Assembly: GCA_001247695.2 (NCBI GenBank)
Contig: LGRX02035255.1
Span: forward strand, 1-64,000
DNA length: 64,000 nt
From: Cymbomonas tetramitiformis
Lineage: Eukaryota > Chlorophyta > Pyramimonadophyceae > Pyramimonadales > Pyramimonadaceae
Direction of reading: 5' to 3'
The translations under genes were made by a program, and so were the position numbers. Below the pieces are notes generated by a model, which saw only the letters and a program-made list of their open reading frames with translations, was not told the origin of the DNA and ran no database searches. The stretch's first letter is position 1, and each line of letters starts with the position of its first letter. Shown here piece after piece: positions 10,921-22,100 of the stretch.

Positions 10921-11543
10921 TTAACACCCTAAGGGCGAATTCGTTTTGAGCAGTATGGGATCAGTATGAGCGCAAATGCCTCGATAACGTCTACGCTAGT
11001 CAACTACTTGCGATGTATGAAGTATCGGTATCCATATTTGTGAGCAAGGTCCCCCAGCAGAGCAAAGGCCACCAAACTCAATATATCGAGCAAAACACTT
11101 ACTGGAAAGTGCAGGGTTGCTCTGCTGGCAGGTGACAAAAGTATGCTCTATGGAAAGTGCTCTGAAAGCTTCAAATTAAGGATATGCTACTTTCTTTCAA
11201 TTATATGCATCATGATACGTCGTTGCCCCGACTCGTAACATCAAGTCGATAGTGGTGCCATGTTCATGGCGCATGCCGCCGAAAATTACCCCACGAGCAG
11301 CCGCCGTTCGACATGATTTCCTTAAGTATGGTGAGGGTGGTTCACATATATACATGTGTACACATAACGTGTGAGTGATAACGAGGTGCCATGTCATCCA
11401 CCTAGTTCCATAATACAATCTATGCGAAGAATCGTGGCAAATGGATGTCCTAGAACTTTAATTATCGCCGAAAACATGAAAAACGAGATCCTGGAAAACA
11501 GGATTAGTATGAGCAGTATGACAATTCGCCCTTAAGGTGTTAA
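10921..11543. mobile_element. MITE with TTAA target duplication (615 bp)
   Basis: TTAA at 10921-10924 and 11540-11543 flank a 615-bp segment. Its ends are inverted: CACCCTAAGGGCGAATT on the left and CACCTTAAGGGCGAATT read inward from the right, one mismatch in 17. A further GAGCAGTATG motif follows on both sides. TTAA duplications are typical of piggyBac and Kolobok superfamilies. It has no transposase, so it is a miniature non-autonomous element. Confidence 0.8.
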
Positions 11544-11885
11544 GAGGGTCAACTGATATTACTATCAATAACATCAGTGCCAAGTTTCGTGCGCCGAAAC
11601 GCACGAAAACCCCTCGACTGCCAAGCTTTTCATCCCATGGGGGTCGACCCCATCTTAAACCGCATCACACTTAGCTTGCAGTCGCGCAAGACTGCAAACG
11701 ACGAAGCGATGCGGTTCGTGCGGATGGGGTCGTTCAAGAGCTCAAAATATAAGGTATTTGTCTTGCGAATACATATATGTTGGTTACGCGGAACGTTGAA
11801 AAAAATGTACCCTTCATGTAATGTGATTAAAATCACAAGGGGGTGTGCCTACAGTCACAGCGCAACAAAGTTGGGGCGGGCAAGC
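11544..11885. other. Insertion-site DNA left of the gag element
   Basis: Contains a palindrome (ATGGGGTCGACCCCAT near 11637) and overlapping short ORFs on both strands, none with a recognisable domain. It carries the GATAA target used by the element at 11891. Confidence 0.35.
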
Positions 11886-11890
11886 GATAA

Positions 11891-12135
11891 TCACAAAAGA
11901 GAGGATATATATATATGTCGTGGGTATATATATATCTCGAGATAAGCAGTGAAACAGAATGGCAGGGGGCAGAGGTTCACTGTGTGCTAAGATGATCTAA
12001 AATACTGAGCATAGTGTTTTATGAGTCGGAACGCGGTGACACGGTGACTGGTGACAACACATGTCGAGGGGTGAATGACAGGTGACCCACCGTCCCCCCC
12101 CTTACAATGGGGGGGAAAGATTGGGCTCCCCGTGA
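11891..12135 (-). repeat. 3' LTR of the gag-only element
   Basis: 245 bp. It is 3' relative to the minus-strand gag. It includes a G-run/C-run hairpin (CCCCCCCCTTACAATGGGGGGG). Confidence 0.95.
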
Positions 12136-12304
12136 CACCACCTCACCCCGTGGGGATGAGGTGTCACCAGGCAAGCCGGCTAGCATGCGCAGAGACAAGG
12201 AGCCACACCGGCCCGGCTAGAATGGCAAGTCCAAGTCCAATCTACACGGCAGTGCTAACTTGCAGTTGTCACGGCTAATTCTGCTGTTCAAATGGATAAT
12301 CTCT

Positions 12305-13822
12305 TCAGTCAATCTTGCTGGAAGTTGAGCCCTGGAAGGGCGGGATCCACGGCACGGTGCGCAGCGCCGGCCAATCGCCGTCATCGTGGTCCGCAGAGTC
12401 GTCGGGCCCCGGTCCAGGGGGATCGTGATCGAGAGGCACGCGAAGGGTGAAAGCCGATGCGTCAGAGCTGTCAGCCGGAGCAAACTGCGGCGAGGGAGAC
12501 CCCTCAGCAAAATGCACGGCGGCCGCAGCAGCGGGAGCAGGAGGTGCGGAGGTCCATGCGGAGGTCCATGCGTCAATCGTGGGACGGGGCGGCGCAGCCG
12601 GCGCGCCCGCTGGTGCCTGCCCGGGGGCAAACGACGCCGCGCACGAGTAAGGGCACACACCACGGGTGGGGAGATGAGCGTCAGTGAGCCCCCAAAGGCG
12701 GAAGCATGTGACACACGGGTAGCCGACACCTTCCCACACGAGGTAGTAGCCGCGGCGGGGCGACGGCTTCCAATCGCCGACGGGCTTCACGACGTTGATG
12801 CGCTGCACGGAGTTGAATGACGCGGAGGTGGGGGCGTGCTTGCCACCACCGGACCCCGTGGACGGGGAACGGAGACGAGCGAGGTGGCCCTCGCTCTGCC
12901 AGACGGTGCTGAGGCGGAGCAGCAAGGCCGAGAACGTGAATGCGTGGCCGGCAGCCAGCTCACGTAGCACCACCAGATACAGTGGCGACACATGGGGGGA
13001 GCTGGCTGCCGACCTGCCAAGCACGTGGTGCAGGTCCTGCACCCTGCCGGCATCGTCGTAAGATGGGTGTAGTCGTTGGTGCTTGTCCCCCAGAACACGA
13101 AACACCGCGAGCTGGGGGGCAGGGTCAGCGGTCTCGTCGAGCGTGGTAGACCGCAACTTCGTCCAGAATCGGAAGGTGTCGGGGTCAGTGGTGGCCTCGA
13201 CGTGAAACCGAAGGCGCTGTAGAGCGCAGCGCCCATCACGAGGGTGGACACGGGCGGACTCCTGGAAGAGGGCCAGTGCCGTACCCTGAAGGACGCCCTT
13301 GAGGATGTTGAAGAGGAGCTCGTTGAGGGACCAGTGGTAGACGAGGTACTCGTGCTCCAAGTCAAAAAGCTTGTCGTACTCGAAGTGCGAAATGGGGGAT
13401 AAAACGTGTCGAAGGTTGCTGAGCAAAATGGCGAAGTCAGCCTCAGCGTCGGAACCGTCGAGCGTGAAACCCTTTTGGGGTTTGAAGCCATGGGCGCGGA
13501 GTAACTTGACCAGTTCCTCCCCATAGCTGAAGGCGTAGTCCATGCGGTCGCTGTACTCGTGCTGCTGAGAAGCTCGGACCGGTGTAGAAACCCAGACCGA
13601 GGCGTCGCGATGGAAGTCAGCAGACGTGGCAGCGGCCGAAATGAAGCTGGGCTTGTTGATGAGGGTGTTCATACGCACCACCGGGTCAAGGCCGGCAGTG
13701 CGAGAATGCGGCGAAGGAGCCTGGGAACCAGACCCCGGTGATGATGCAGGCGTGGGCGAAGCTGATGCCGCACGCGCGGAGCGGAGCACGTCCCCAAGAC
13801 TGCGGCGGCTAGCTGATGCCAT
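12305..13822 (-). CDS. Gag-like capsid protein, 505 aa
   Basis: A single uninterrupted ORF starting 253 bp inside the 5' LTR. The N-terminus is Ser/Ala-rich. A helical middle part (about residues 70-300) has the copia-gag pattern: LFDLEHEYLVYHWSLNELLFNILKG-like helices, then ALALFQES, then GRCALQRLRF, matching the 'who is assembled into one multimer' region of retrotransposon gag. Near residue 370 lies C-x2-C-x9-H-x6-C (CVTC, His, GVC), an expanded zinc-knuckle-like motif. The C-terminus is Ala/Pro/Asp-rich. The likely role is packaging the element RNA into particles. There is no protease or polymerase downstream. Family assignment rests on pattern and element context. Confidence 0.85.
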   Translation of the reverse strand: MASASRRSLGDVLRSARAASASPTPASSPGSGSQAPSPHSRTAGLDPVVRMNTLINKPSFISAAATSADFHRDASVWVSTPVRASQQHEYSDRMDYAFSYGEELVKLLRAHGFKPQKGFTLDGSDAEADFAILLSNLRHVLSPISHFEYDKLFDLEHEYLVYHWSLNELLFNILKGVLQGTALALFQESARVHPRDGRCALQRLRFHVEATTDPDTFRFWTKLRSTTLDETADPAPQLAVFRVLGDKHQRLHPSYDDAGRVQDLHHVLGRSAASSPHVSPLYLVVLRELAAGHAFTFSALLLRLSTVWQSEGHLARLRSPSTGSGGGKHAPTSASFNSVQRINVVKPVGDWKPSPRRGYYLVWEGVGYPCVTCFRLWGLTDAHLPTRGVCPYSCAASFAPGQAPAGAPAAPPRPTIDAWTSAWTSAPPAPAAAAAVHFAEGSPSPQFAPADSSDASAFTLRVPLDHDPPGPGPDDSADHDDGDWPALRTVPWIPPFQGSTSSKID

Positions 13823-14075
13823 GGCAGGTAAGATGTAAGGCGGAGTGCTCAGCGTGATTGTGAATGAGGGCGCTGGTGCGACCCTGCCTCAGATGGTTCA
13901 ATAAGGCGAAAAAGACTCCCAGCGAACGGTAACGCCGGAAAAAGAATGTGCTGCGAGACTGGTGTCGACGCGAGACAAGACGAAGCTGGTGCGGACGTCG
14001 AAGTCGTTGTACGAGAGGAGCTGGTGCGGCCTCAAGGATCCCAGTGAAGACCTCCCCAAGTGGTGGCCGATAACC

Positions 14076-14322
14076 TCACAAAAGAGAGGATATATATATA
14101 TATGTCGTGGGTATATATATATCTCGAGATAAGCAGTGAAACAGAATGGCAGGGGGCAGAGGTTCACTGTGTGCTAAGATGATATAAAATACTGAGCATA
14201 GTGTTTTATGAGTCGGAACGCGGTGACACGGTGACTGGTGACAACACATGTCGAGGGGTGAATGACAGGTGACCCACCGTCCCCCCCCTTACAGTGGGGG
14301 GGAAAGATTGGGCTCCCCGTGA
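14076..14322 (-). repeat. 5' LTR of the gag-only element
   Basis: 247 bp. It promotes toward the minus-strand gag and is followed by the GATAA duplication at 14323-14327. Confidence 0.95.
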
Positions 14323-14327
14323 GATAA

Positions 14328-15284
14328 CCTATATTTCCATACTTAATAACTAGCAAACGGCGTTTGTTGTCACTGTAAGAACGTAAAAACGGACAGAAAT
14401 TGCAAAAACCGACACGATTCTGTAAAAGACGACGCTGGAAAACTCCATCGTACCTCGTGACACTGTGCTACTTCTACCGAAGTACTGTCGTGTGAACAGG
14501 TGACACCCATAGAAAGAAGAAACAAGAAAGTCAAAGCAGAATAGAAGTGACGATTCTTCATTCTCTTTCTGTAGGGCTCTACTGTAGTCGGCTCGAATTT
14601 GCAATTTCATTTTGATTTTCAGTGGTCCCAGTTGCAGTATGAGTATGCCAATGAGTATCTCTCTTATCTATATCTGCATGATCGAAAGGGGTGCCCAACT
14701 AAAGTTGAGCCGTCCAATGTTTTTAGATCGGGAACATCGGAAGGTCCGAAGAGATTCCTGGGGAGCGACAAAGGAATGCATCGTATTTTGATCTCTGGAA
14801 TCGTACATGGACTGTCGGATTCGGAAAATTGCCACTGTTAAAAATAGACGGACCAGTTTAAGTTGTGCAGCTCTAATGATCGATGATGATGGGACCCGAC
14901 TCCCGACAGCGACACCCGACGACCGCGACCGCACCACAAACCCGACGACCGCGACCCGACACTCGAGATGCCGAGAACGGTTTATTCGTCATGAACCACA
15001 CGATCACAGCTGAAGCCCCAGCCCAGCCGGGCAGTGTCCGTCGATGCCGCGCGTCCATTCGTGCACCGAAACGAGAGAAGCTCTTCAGAACTTCTCCTAA
15101 CGGTCATATTCCAGACAGTACAACGATTAGAAACGATTAGAAACTCTTCAGAACTTTGCACCCTGCCCATACACGAGAGATCCTGTGAGAGAGAGAGAGA
15201 GAGGTCAGTCCTTACCGGGCGGAGACATTACCGATACGCAGGTATTTTGTAGACAGGTCTGCTTTGGAAGAGACAGTTTCTTCA
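14328..15284. other. Upstream region of the FHA/PHD gene
   Basis: No gene recognised. It has CGACGACCGCGACCCGAC-type low-complexity at 14895-14965, a duplicated AACGATTAGAAAC (15121-15143) and a GA microsatellite at 15186-15203 about 80 bp before the start codon. The promoter of the downstream gene should lie here. Confidence 0.45.
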
Positions 15285-16150
15285 ATGGCGTGTGGACGTG
15301 TTCAAATTTTGAAAACAGACGGCTCTTGGGATCAAGCTGTCGAACTCAATTCGGACACCTCGATTACTTTCGGAAGAGCCCCGACAAACACAGTGACAAT
15401 CAAGAATAACATCGTGTCGCGGCAGCATGCTGAACTTAAAATGGACGTGAACGGGACGGTAAGTACCTCGCCTAACCATCTCACCGCAAACACTGGCGTT
15501 CACGCATGGCTCGAAGCTTGATTTCAGGTTATTGGATGTGAGGTTGTTGGATGTTCATAGCGCCGTGATTTCTGACCGCCCCTTTCTGTGCCAGGTTGTT
15601 ATTGTCAACAAAAGTAAAACCAGTCCTAATCCGTTCACCATAAACGGATGTGAAATTGAGGGCGAACGTGAGCTGTTCTCTGGCGATATGATAGAGGTAT
15701 CCTTCAAGCTCTCCGCAATTATTAAGTCGATTTCGAGTTCAGTAAGGCATACGCGCACGCGCAGAGCATATACATGATCTCTTTTTGAATCTCTGTATTC
15801 TCACAATATTTTGTTTCCACTCCACTGGCCTCACAACTCTCCGCAGCTCCAAAGGACATATCAGTTCACGGACGCGAAAAAACCCCTTTTCTGGGATATA
15901 TTTTGTGTACCGGTTGCCGATACTTAGGTATTCTTGAGCACGTGTGGTTGTGAACCGGGATGAGTTTAAATCCAGCGACGCATAACAAGCAAATGATAAA
16001 ACTGCTGTCCGTACAACTCATTAAAGCAAAGTGCATAGAGCTTCTAGCCTCGTTAAAAAAAGGGAACCGTGTCGACAGGTGGACCTGGGAAGCTCGTACA
16101 AGCTCTTCCGGTTCGAGAGCGACACTACGCCGAACGAGGAGACCGTGCAG
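15285..16150 (+). other. FHA domain exons 1-3
   Basis: Exon 1 carries the FHA signature FGRAPTNTVTI and VSRQHAEL (conserved Gly-Arg and Ser-Arg-x-His). Exon 2 carries the TINGCEIEG turn and LFSGDMIE. Exon 3 gives the final strand YKLFRFES. FHA domains bind phosphothreonine, and all core binding residues are present. Splice sites are GTAAGT, CCAG, GTATCC, ACAG and GTGCGT. An alternative open segment at 15847 (LQRTYQFTD) could also follow exon 2 but fits the FHA end less well. Confidence 0.85.
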
Positions 16151-19100
16151 GTGCGTTATGAAGAACTCATCGATAATTTATGCTGACCACACAGAATATT
16201 TCGTAATGCAAACATAGCTCAGAGTCAAATTCACGGTAAATGAAGTCTTAAATGAACACACGCCAACGGAATCCGCTATGTATGTGATTATTCGACATAG
16301 CACCCGCTCCGGACCCAGACTGTATCGGGGGCTTTGCTTCTTCAGGTCAACACGTTGCACGCCCGCCGACCTTTGCGAGAAAATACAGTGAACATTCCCG
16401 CACCAGCAGGTTGAACCCCTTCACAATCCTTGTAGAGCCGCTGAAATCATGCAGTGCAGCCTTGTCTCTCCTCGTTAGCAGGTACAACTATTTGCTGCCC
16501 TCAACCCAAGGTTCTTGACCTAGCGCGGGGTGCTACACCTGTCGGCAAGCTGCACAGTTCTGCCTAAGCCTCTGCAGATGGAATATGCGGAGCGTCTGAT
16601 GAGTCACGGGGACCACAACGCAGGGAAACCAAAGAAAGGCCGCAAAAGTGGCCCAGAGGAGAATACGCCTAGCGCACCACGCCCGAGCATCGGAAAGAAG
16701 GCAAGCCACAGGCCAAACAAGCCTTTCCCTTGGCCGACAATCAAATTGCTGTGAGCGGAAGCCTTTTCGTTTCCGCTCCAATTTCGTTTACGCTAGTTGT
16801 TTCCTGTAGTCTTCCAGCATGGGTGTCGAACATCGCTCGACAGCGGACGCCCTGCAAGCCAGAGCGCTCACAGACCTCAAGGACAGCTGCTCCCCACGAT
16901 GCCTTCCCTCTTTCCTGAGTTCAGGCACACCTGCCAAAGCCGCAGTTTCTTCACCAGTGTGAGGATTCCCTTTCCGACGGTCCGAAAATACTTGTGATAC
17001 ATTTAGGGAAAGTCTGTGCGTAGTGTTCCCTTTTTGTGCAAGCACTTGGTCCCTCAAATTGAAGCCGAGAGGCGTGGAACCACCGTGGAACTCGTGCTCC
17101 CTTAATGCGCTGACCTGCACTTGACTGAGCTGTGGCGGCTCAACTGCTGAGTGGCAGAGGAAGTCCGCAGCCTCTCAAGGGGCCGCTCCTGGAGAAGCGG
17201 CGCGCCCTGCAGCTCCAGTCGCGCCCCCGCCTCCACCTCCACCGCCTCCACCTCCACCACCTTCGGCTCCGAGAGCACCGTCAGGACGCGACGCACCAGC
17301 GCCGGGGGTGAAGTGCGTGGCGTCAGCCGCGCCCAAGGAAAATCTGCACGCGGAGCTGTTGAAGGCAACAAAGCTGAGGCAGAGGAAAGCTCCGGAAGAG
17401 GACGGCCAGGAATTGGATGCCGCCGCTAAGCCCGTGGTGGCCGGTGTGGGAAGCGCCGGTGGAGCTCCTGGGGAATTGGATCTGGCCACGCTGATGTCGG
17501 CACGTGCCGGGCTCCGTTCCATCCGGGCGACGGCTGCAGAGCCCGAGGAGTCCCAGGCAAGGACACCCAGGGGGAGGAAATCCGTTGGCAAGGCTTCGAA
17601 GACCCCAAAGCGTGGTGCCAGCCGCAGGTCGAGCGCTTCCGCAGCAGAGGCTAAGGAGCCCGAAGCGAATGAAGAGGTGCGCATCGTGTGGATTGTCCCT
17701 CTCCATCCCAGAGAAAAATCACTTGAACAGGAGAGGTGAATTGAGAAGACAACTCAAGAGAGAAATCACTTGAACAGGAGGTGGTTTGAGAAGACAACTC
17801 AAGAGAGAATTCACTTGAACAGGAGATGAATTGAGAGGAGAACTCAAGAGAGAATTCACTTGAACAGGAGGTGATTTGAGAAGAGAACTCAAGAGAGAAC
17901 AGGAGGTGATTTGAGAAGACAACTCAAGAGAGAATTACTTGAACAGGGAGGTGATTTGAGAAGAGAACTCAAGAGAGAACAGGAGGTGATTTGAGAAGAC
18001 AACTCAAGAGAGAATTACTTGAACAGGAGGTGATTTGAGAAGAGAACTCAAGAGAGAACAGGAGGTGATTTGAGAAGAGAACTCAAGAGAGAAATCACTT
18101 GAACAGGAGGTGATTTGAGAAGAGAACTCAAGAGAGAGAACACTCGAACAGGATTCCTCACGGAGGTTTCAAAGCCACTTGGTGAGCCTTGCCCTTGCTG
18201 AGGCTCTCTCGTATCAGGGAATGTGGTGGTGTTTCAGTGCACTGCTCCCATACAGCAGTTTTCATACTGCACGAGGCCCACGCTTGCAGACTGCCCGAAA
18301 CTTCCCCCGGAGTTCAAGCGTAAGCCTTACGGGCCATTTCAACTTTGGTTGGTACGCAGTTTCAGGAGGTCATGCGGGCTGCCCTTGCGACAAAGCTCCC
18401 CGTCACCCCCACAGCAGCCACTCCCACCGAGTTGGTTCCCACCGTCCTGCAAACCGCACTCGCCACGCAGCTCCCCGTCACCCCCGCGGCCGAGCACCCT
18501 ACTACACTGCAGACCGCCCTCGCCACGCAGCTCCCCGTCACCCCTGCGGCCGAGCACCCTGCTACACTGCAGACCGCCCGCCACGCAGCTCCCGTCACCC
18601 CGCGCCGAGCACCCCACTGCACTGCAGACCGCCCGCCACGCAGCTCCCGTCACCCCCGCGGCCGAGCACCCTACTACACTGCAGACCGCCCTCGCCACGC
18701 AGCTCCCCGTCACCCCTGCGGCCGAGCACCCTACTACACTGCAGACCGCCCTCGCCACGCAGCTCCCCGTCACCCCCGTGGCCGAGCACCCTGCTACACT
18801 GCAGACCGCCCTCGCCACGCAGCTCCCCGTCACCCCCGCGGCCGAGCAGCCCTCCTTCATGTCTCCTTGCCGTAGCACATATGGCCAGGCGAGCACCCCG
18901 CGGCCTTCCGGGAGGACCTCTGGGAAACGATCCCGCCAGGAGGAGCCGGCGGAAGAGGAGCCTCAGACGGAGCAGGTGGTGGAGAGTACTAAAGAGAGCT
19001 CTGCGATGAAGCCCGCCTGCTCGCAGAGCATGCCACGGTCCTCCCTGAGGAAGAGCCTCGGCGCCACCTGCGACGAGGTCAGCCGCCCCTCGCCCACGGG

Positions 19101-22100
19101 ACACATGCAAAGCTGACAGGCAGTTCCATGGGGCCGAGTGTCAGTTTTCTCGACGAGCTGTTTTGGGGGGCTAGCTGTCTTCAGGCTCTCTCCACTCAAG
19201 CCTTCACAGATGTAGCCCTCTGGGGTCAATGGATGCCCCTGGCTGATTATGTCTGCCGGATATGTGTGGAGCTGTGCCTGACGGCTGAGCCATGACCGAG
19301 GAGCGCTGTGTGTGGCTCTTCGTGCGCTTCAGGGTACGTCACGGCGTGCATCTGTGCTCTGTGTGGGGGAGGGGGCGCCCTGATGGGGGGGGGAGTCGCC
19401 CTGTACATGCAGGGCGGTGAAGAGTCGGGGAAGACACCGCAGACAAAACCGAAACGCCGCAAGTCAGTGACGTTCAACCTGCCTCCGCCTGCCCTAGAGC
19501 TGCACATGGAGTCTCCCGCGGTGGGTACCTCGATGCTGCATCGCGCAACCCCTGCCAACAAAGTCCCACCCCCGGCGCTTGAGGACGACGAGGATGTTGC
19601 CCAGGAGGCCGAGCAGCCGCTGTCACGCGAAGGTGAGTACCTCACGTGCCCCCCTTGCTGTGGACCACCTCTTGGAGGCTCCGCCGGCTTAGGTATGCAT
19701 ATCGTTTTGCAATGGCAGCCGTGTATCGCCCGCTGGGTGCTCACAGCTGCTGAAGCCTGAAGATTAGCAGGGACGTTGTTTCGCATCTCGTGACGCGCGA
19801 TCACGTGTACAGCATCCCTGCCGCGCCTCGGGCATCTTGGGACTACCTCCCACTCTTCACACTATCTGAGCCGTCAGTGCTATCTGGATTCCCCGGGCGC
19901 TGAAGCTGTCCAATGGGGGAGGGGGGGGCGAGACGTCGCAGAGTCGCCGACACTGCCGGCCATGTCGCAGTCGTTGGTCATGCCGGGGCAAGGCATGCAT
20001 CTGCGCTTCGACTCCCCGGCGAACGAGAGCTCCCAGCAGCCGAGCGTGGATAACACGGGGATCGGTCAGGAGTTGCGAGAGGACTCCGCGACGACGACCG
20101 GATCCGTGAAGCCGAACCGCACTTGCAGCACCGCGGACTCCAAGAGGAGCCCTCCGTCCACATCGCAGCCAGCCGCCACGCCATGTGCGCACGAGGCCGG
20201 TTCCGGCGGGGAAGCTGTGGAGGCTCTGCAGGCGCAGCTTGCTTCCCTTCAGCAGCAGCATCAGGCACGCGACTACCTCTCCCCTTGTTTTACAGCCTTC
20301 CGATATTTTCCCCCGCCCTGTCCATGCTGCCTCACACTGAGATAGCGCGGACTGAACTTTTCATGCTCCTTTTCGGTGGGGCCGAGTCGGATGAGGAGAT
20401 GCTTTTTGTTTTGTGCCCTTTGGGGAGGAAGAGGCCGTAACCACAGTCCCATGTTGCTCTCACGTCTGCCCACGTGTCGTGGGGCATGCGGGATGTACGT
20501 GCGACAGGGGATGGCGAAGGCATAGGATGATTGGGTGGATGGTGGACATGTGCAGGTTGAGATCAAGCGGCAGCGCAGAAGGGCGTTGGCGCGAGCAGCC
20601 ACCGCAGCAGACAAGATGAAGAAGGCGCTGAACGCCCGCAAAATGCTCACGCGCAAACTGAAGAGGGCCAACTCCCAAGTCAACAAGCTCCGTGCCCGTG
20701 CTGCCTCGGTGTCCGGGATCTCTGCCCCCCAGACTGCCTCCGTGGCCGTGGGAATGACTCCAGCCCCCAAGAACTGCAGCATGGCCATCGGCACCACCCC
20801 CATTACAGCCAAGACCTGTGCCAGCATGGCCATCGGCACCACCCCAGTCGCCCCTAAAGCCTTCACCACCGCGGCGGCCGGCACCACCCCTGTTGCCCCT
20901 AAGACCTACACCACCGCGGCGGCCGGCACCACCCCTGTCGCCCTAAGACCTACACCACCGCGGCGGCCGGCACCACCCCTGTCGCCCTAAGACCTACACC
21001 ACCGCGGCGGCCGGCACCACCCCTGTCGCCCCTAAGGCCTACACCACTGCGGCCGCCGGCACCACCCCTGTCGCCCCTAAGGCCTACACCACTGCGGCCG
21101 CCGGCACCACCCCCGCTGCAAAGACCTGTGACGTGGCAGTGGGCATGACCCCTGGTCGCAATGAGGTCATGCCCGTCATCAACATCAACATCGAGGCAGC
21201 GCCCTGCAGTGATGCAGAGATGTCGCCCGAGACAGACCTGCAGGCCGAGAAGACTACTGGGATGTCCGAGGTAGGAGCCTCGAGTTTCCTGGGATTTGGG
21301 CATGGGCAAAGAGGCTTTTGGCAGATTTTGCGCACATCCCAACAAATGTCCTTCTCATTTCATTTTTGGCCATCCAATCCAGAGGCTTGTTGTGACTGCC
21401 CATGTGGCGCTGTATGACTATGCCTCACCAGGAGTTTCATGATGCAGGCCCAAGAAGCTGGAGACAAACTAGTGAGCGCCAGGCCGGATGAGGCATCGGT
21501 GGAGGCTGCTGGACTCCCCGCGGTTTTAGAAGAAGAGTCAAATGGAAGAGTAGCTGCCGAGGAGTCCCCAGAGGCCACAACGGTGGATGAATGCATGGTG
21601 TGCGGTGACCATGATGGTCAGCAGACACTCCTGCTGTGTGATGGCTGCGACAACATGTGCCACCTTGGGTGCTGCAAGCCGAAGCTGCGTAAGGTGCCTT
21701 CCGGCGACTGGTTCTGTGCAACGTGCAAGCTTGCGCGAGGTGCGGCCCAAAAACTCCCAGAAATGTGTGGTGTTCCCGCCTTGCCTGTTGATGTTCACCA
21801 CTTAGAGTTGCACCGCCTGGAACCTGTAAGATGGGTCAATCTGATGTGGGAATGCCAATGGGTTCAGGCGCGAAGAAGGAGCCTGCACGAGCTGCTGCCC
21901 GTCGCACCTCAGTGCCCCAGAAGGAGAGCGCTGTCTTGGAGCCCGAGGCCATGGATGCTGAGGAGGACGTGGCCAGAGTGGAGTCTGCGGAGAACAAGGA
22001 AGCGTCGCCGGCTCCGGTGAGTGCGCGAGGACGTCGGCGCTCCATGGTGCCAGAGCAGACGGCACCGTGCCCGGAGAAGGATGATGCCAAGGAGGTGGCC

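Larger units (their letters stand above)
11886..14327 (-). mobile_element. Gag-only copia-like LTR element (TSD GATAA)
   Basis: LTRs lie at 11891-12135 and 14076-14322. They share termini TCAC...GTGA and differ only by two substitutions and one TA unit, so the insertion is young. GATAA at 11886-11890 and 14323-14327 is the 5-bp target duplication. On the minus strand the internal region begins GGTTATCGGCCACCA, a near match to the initiator tRNA-Met anticodon-arm complement. It ends with a purine tract (GGGGTGAGGTGGTG) before the 3' LTR. The 1.94-kb interior encodes only a gag-like protein; protease, integrase and reverse transcriptase are absent. Movement would need an autonomous relative. 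Confidence 0.95.

Noticed and set aside
15847..15930. Alternative third exon of the FHA gene (LQRTYQFTD)
   Set aside because: No good donor follows before a stop, and exon 16079-16150 completes the FHA domain better.
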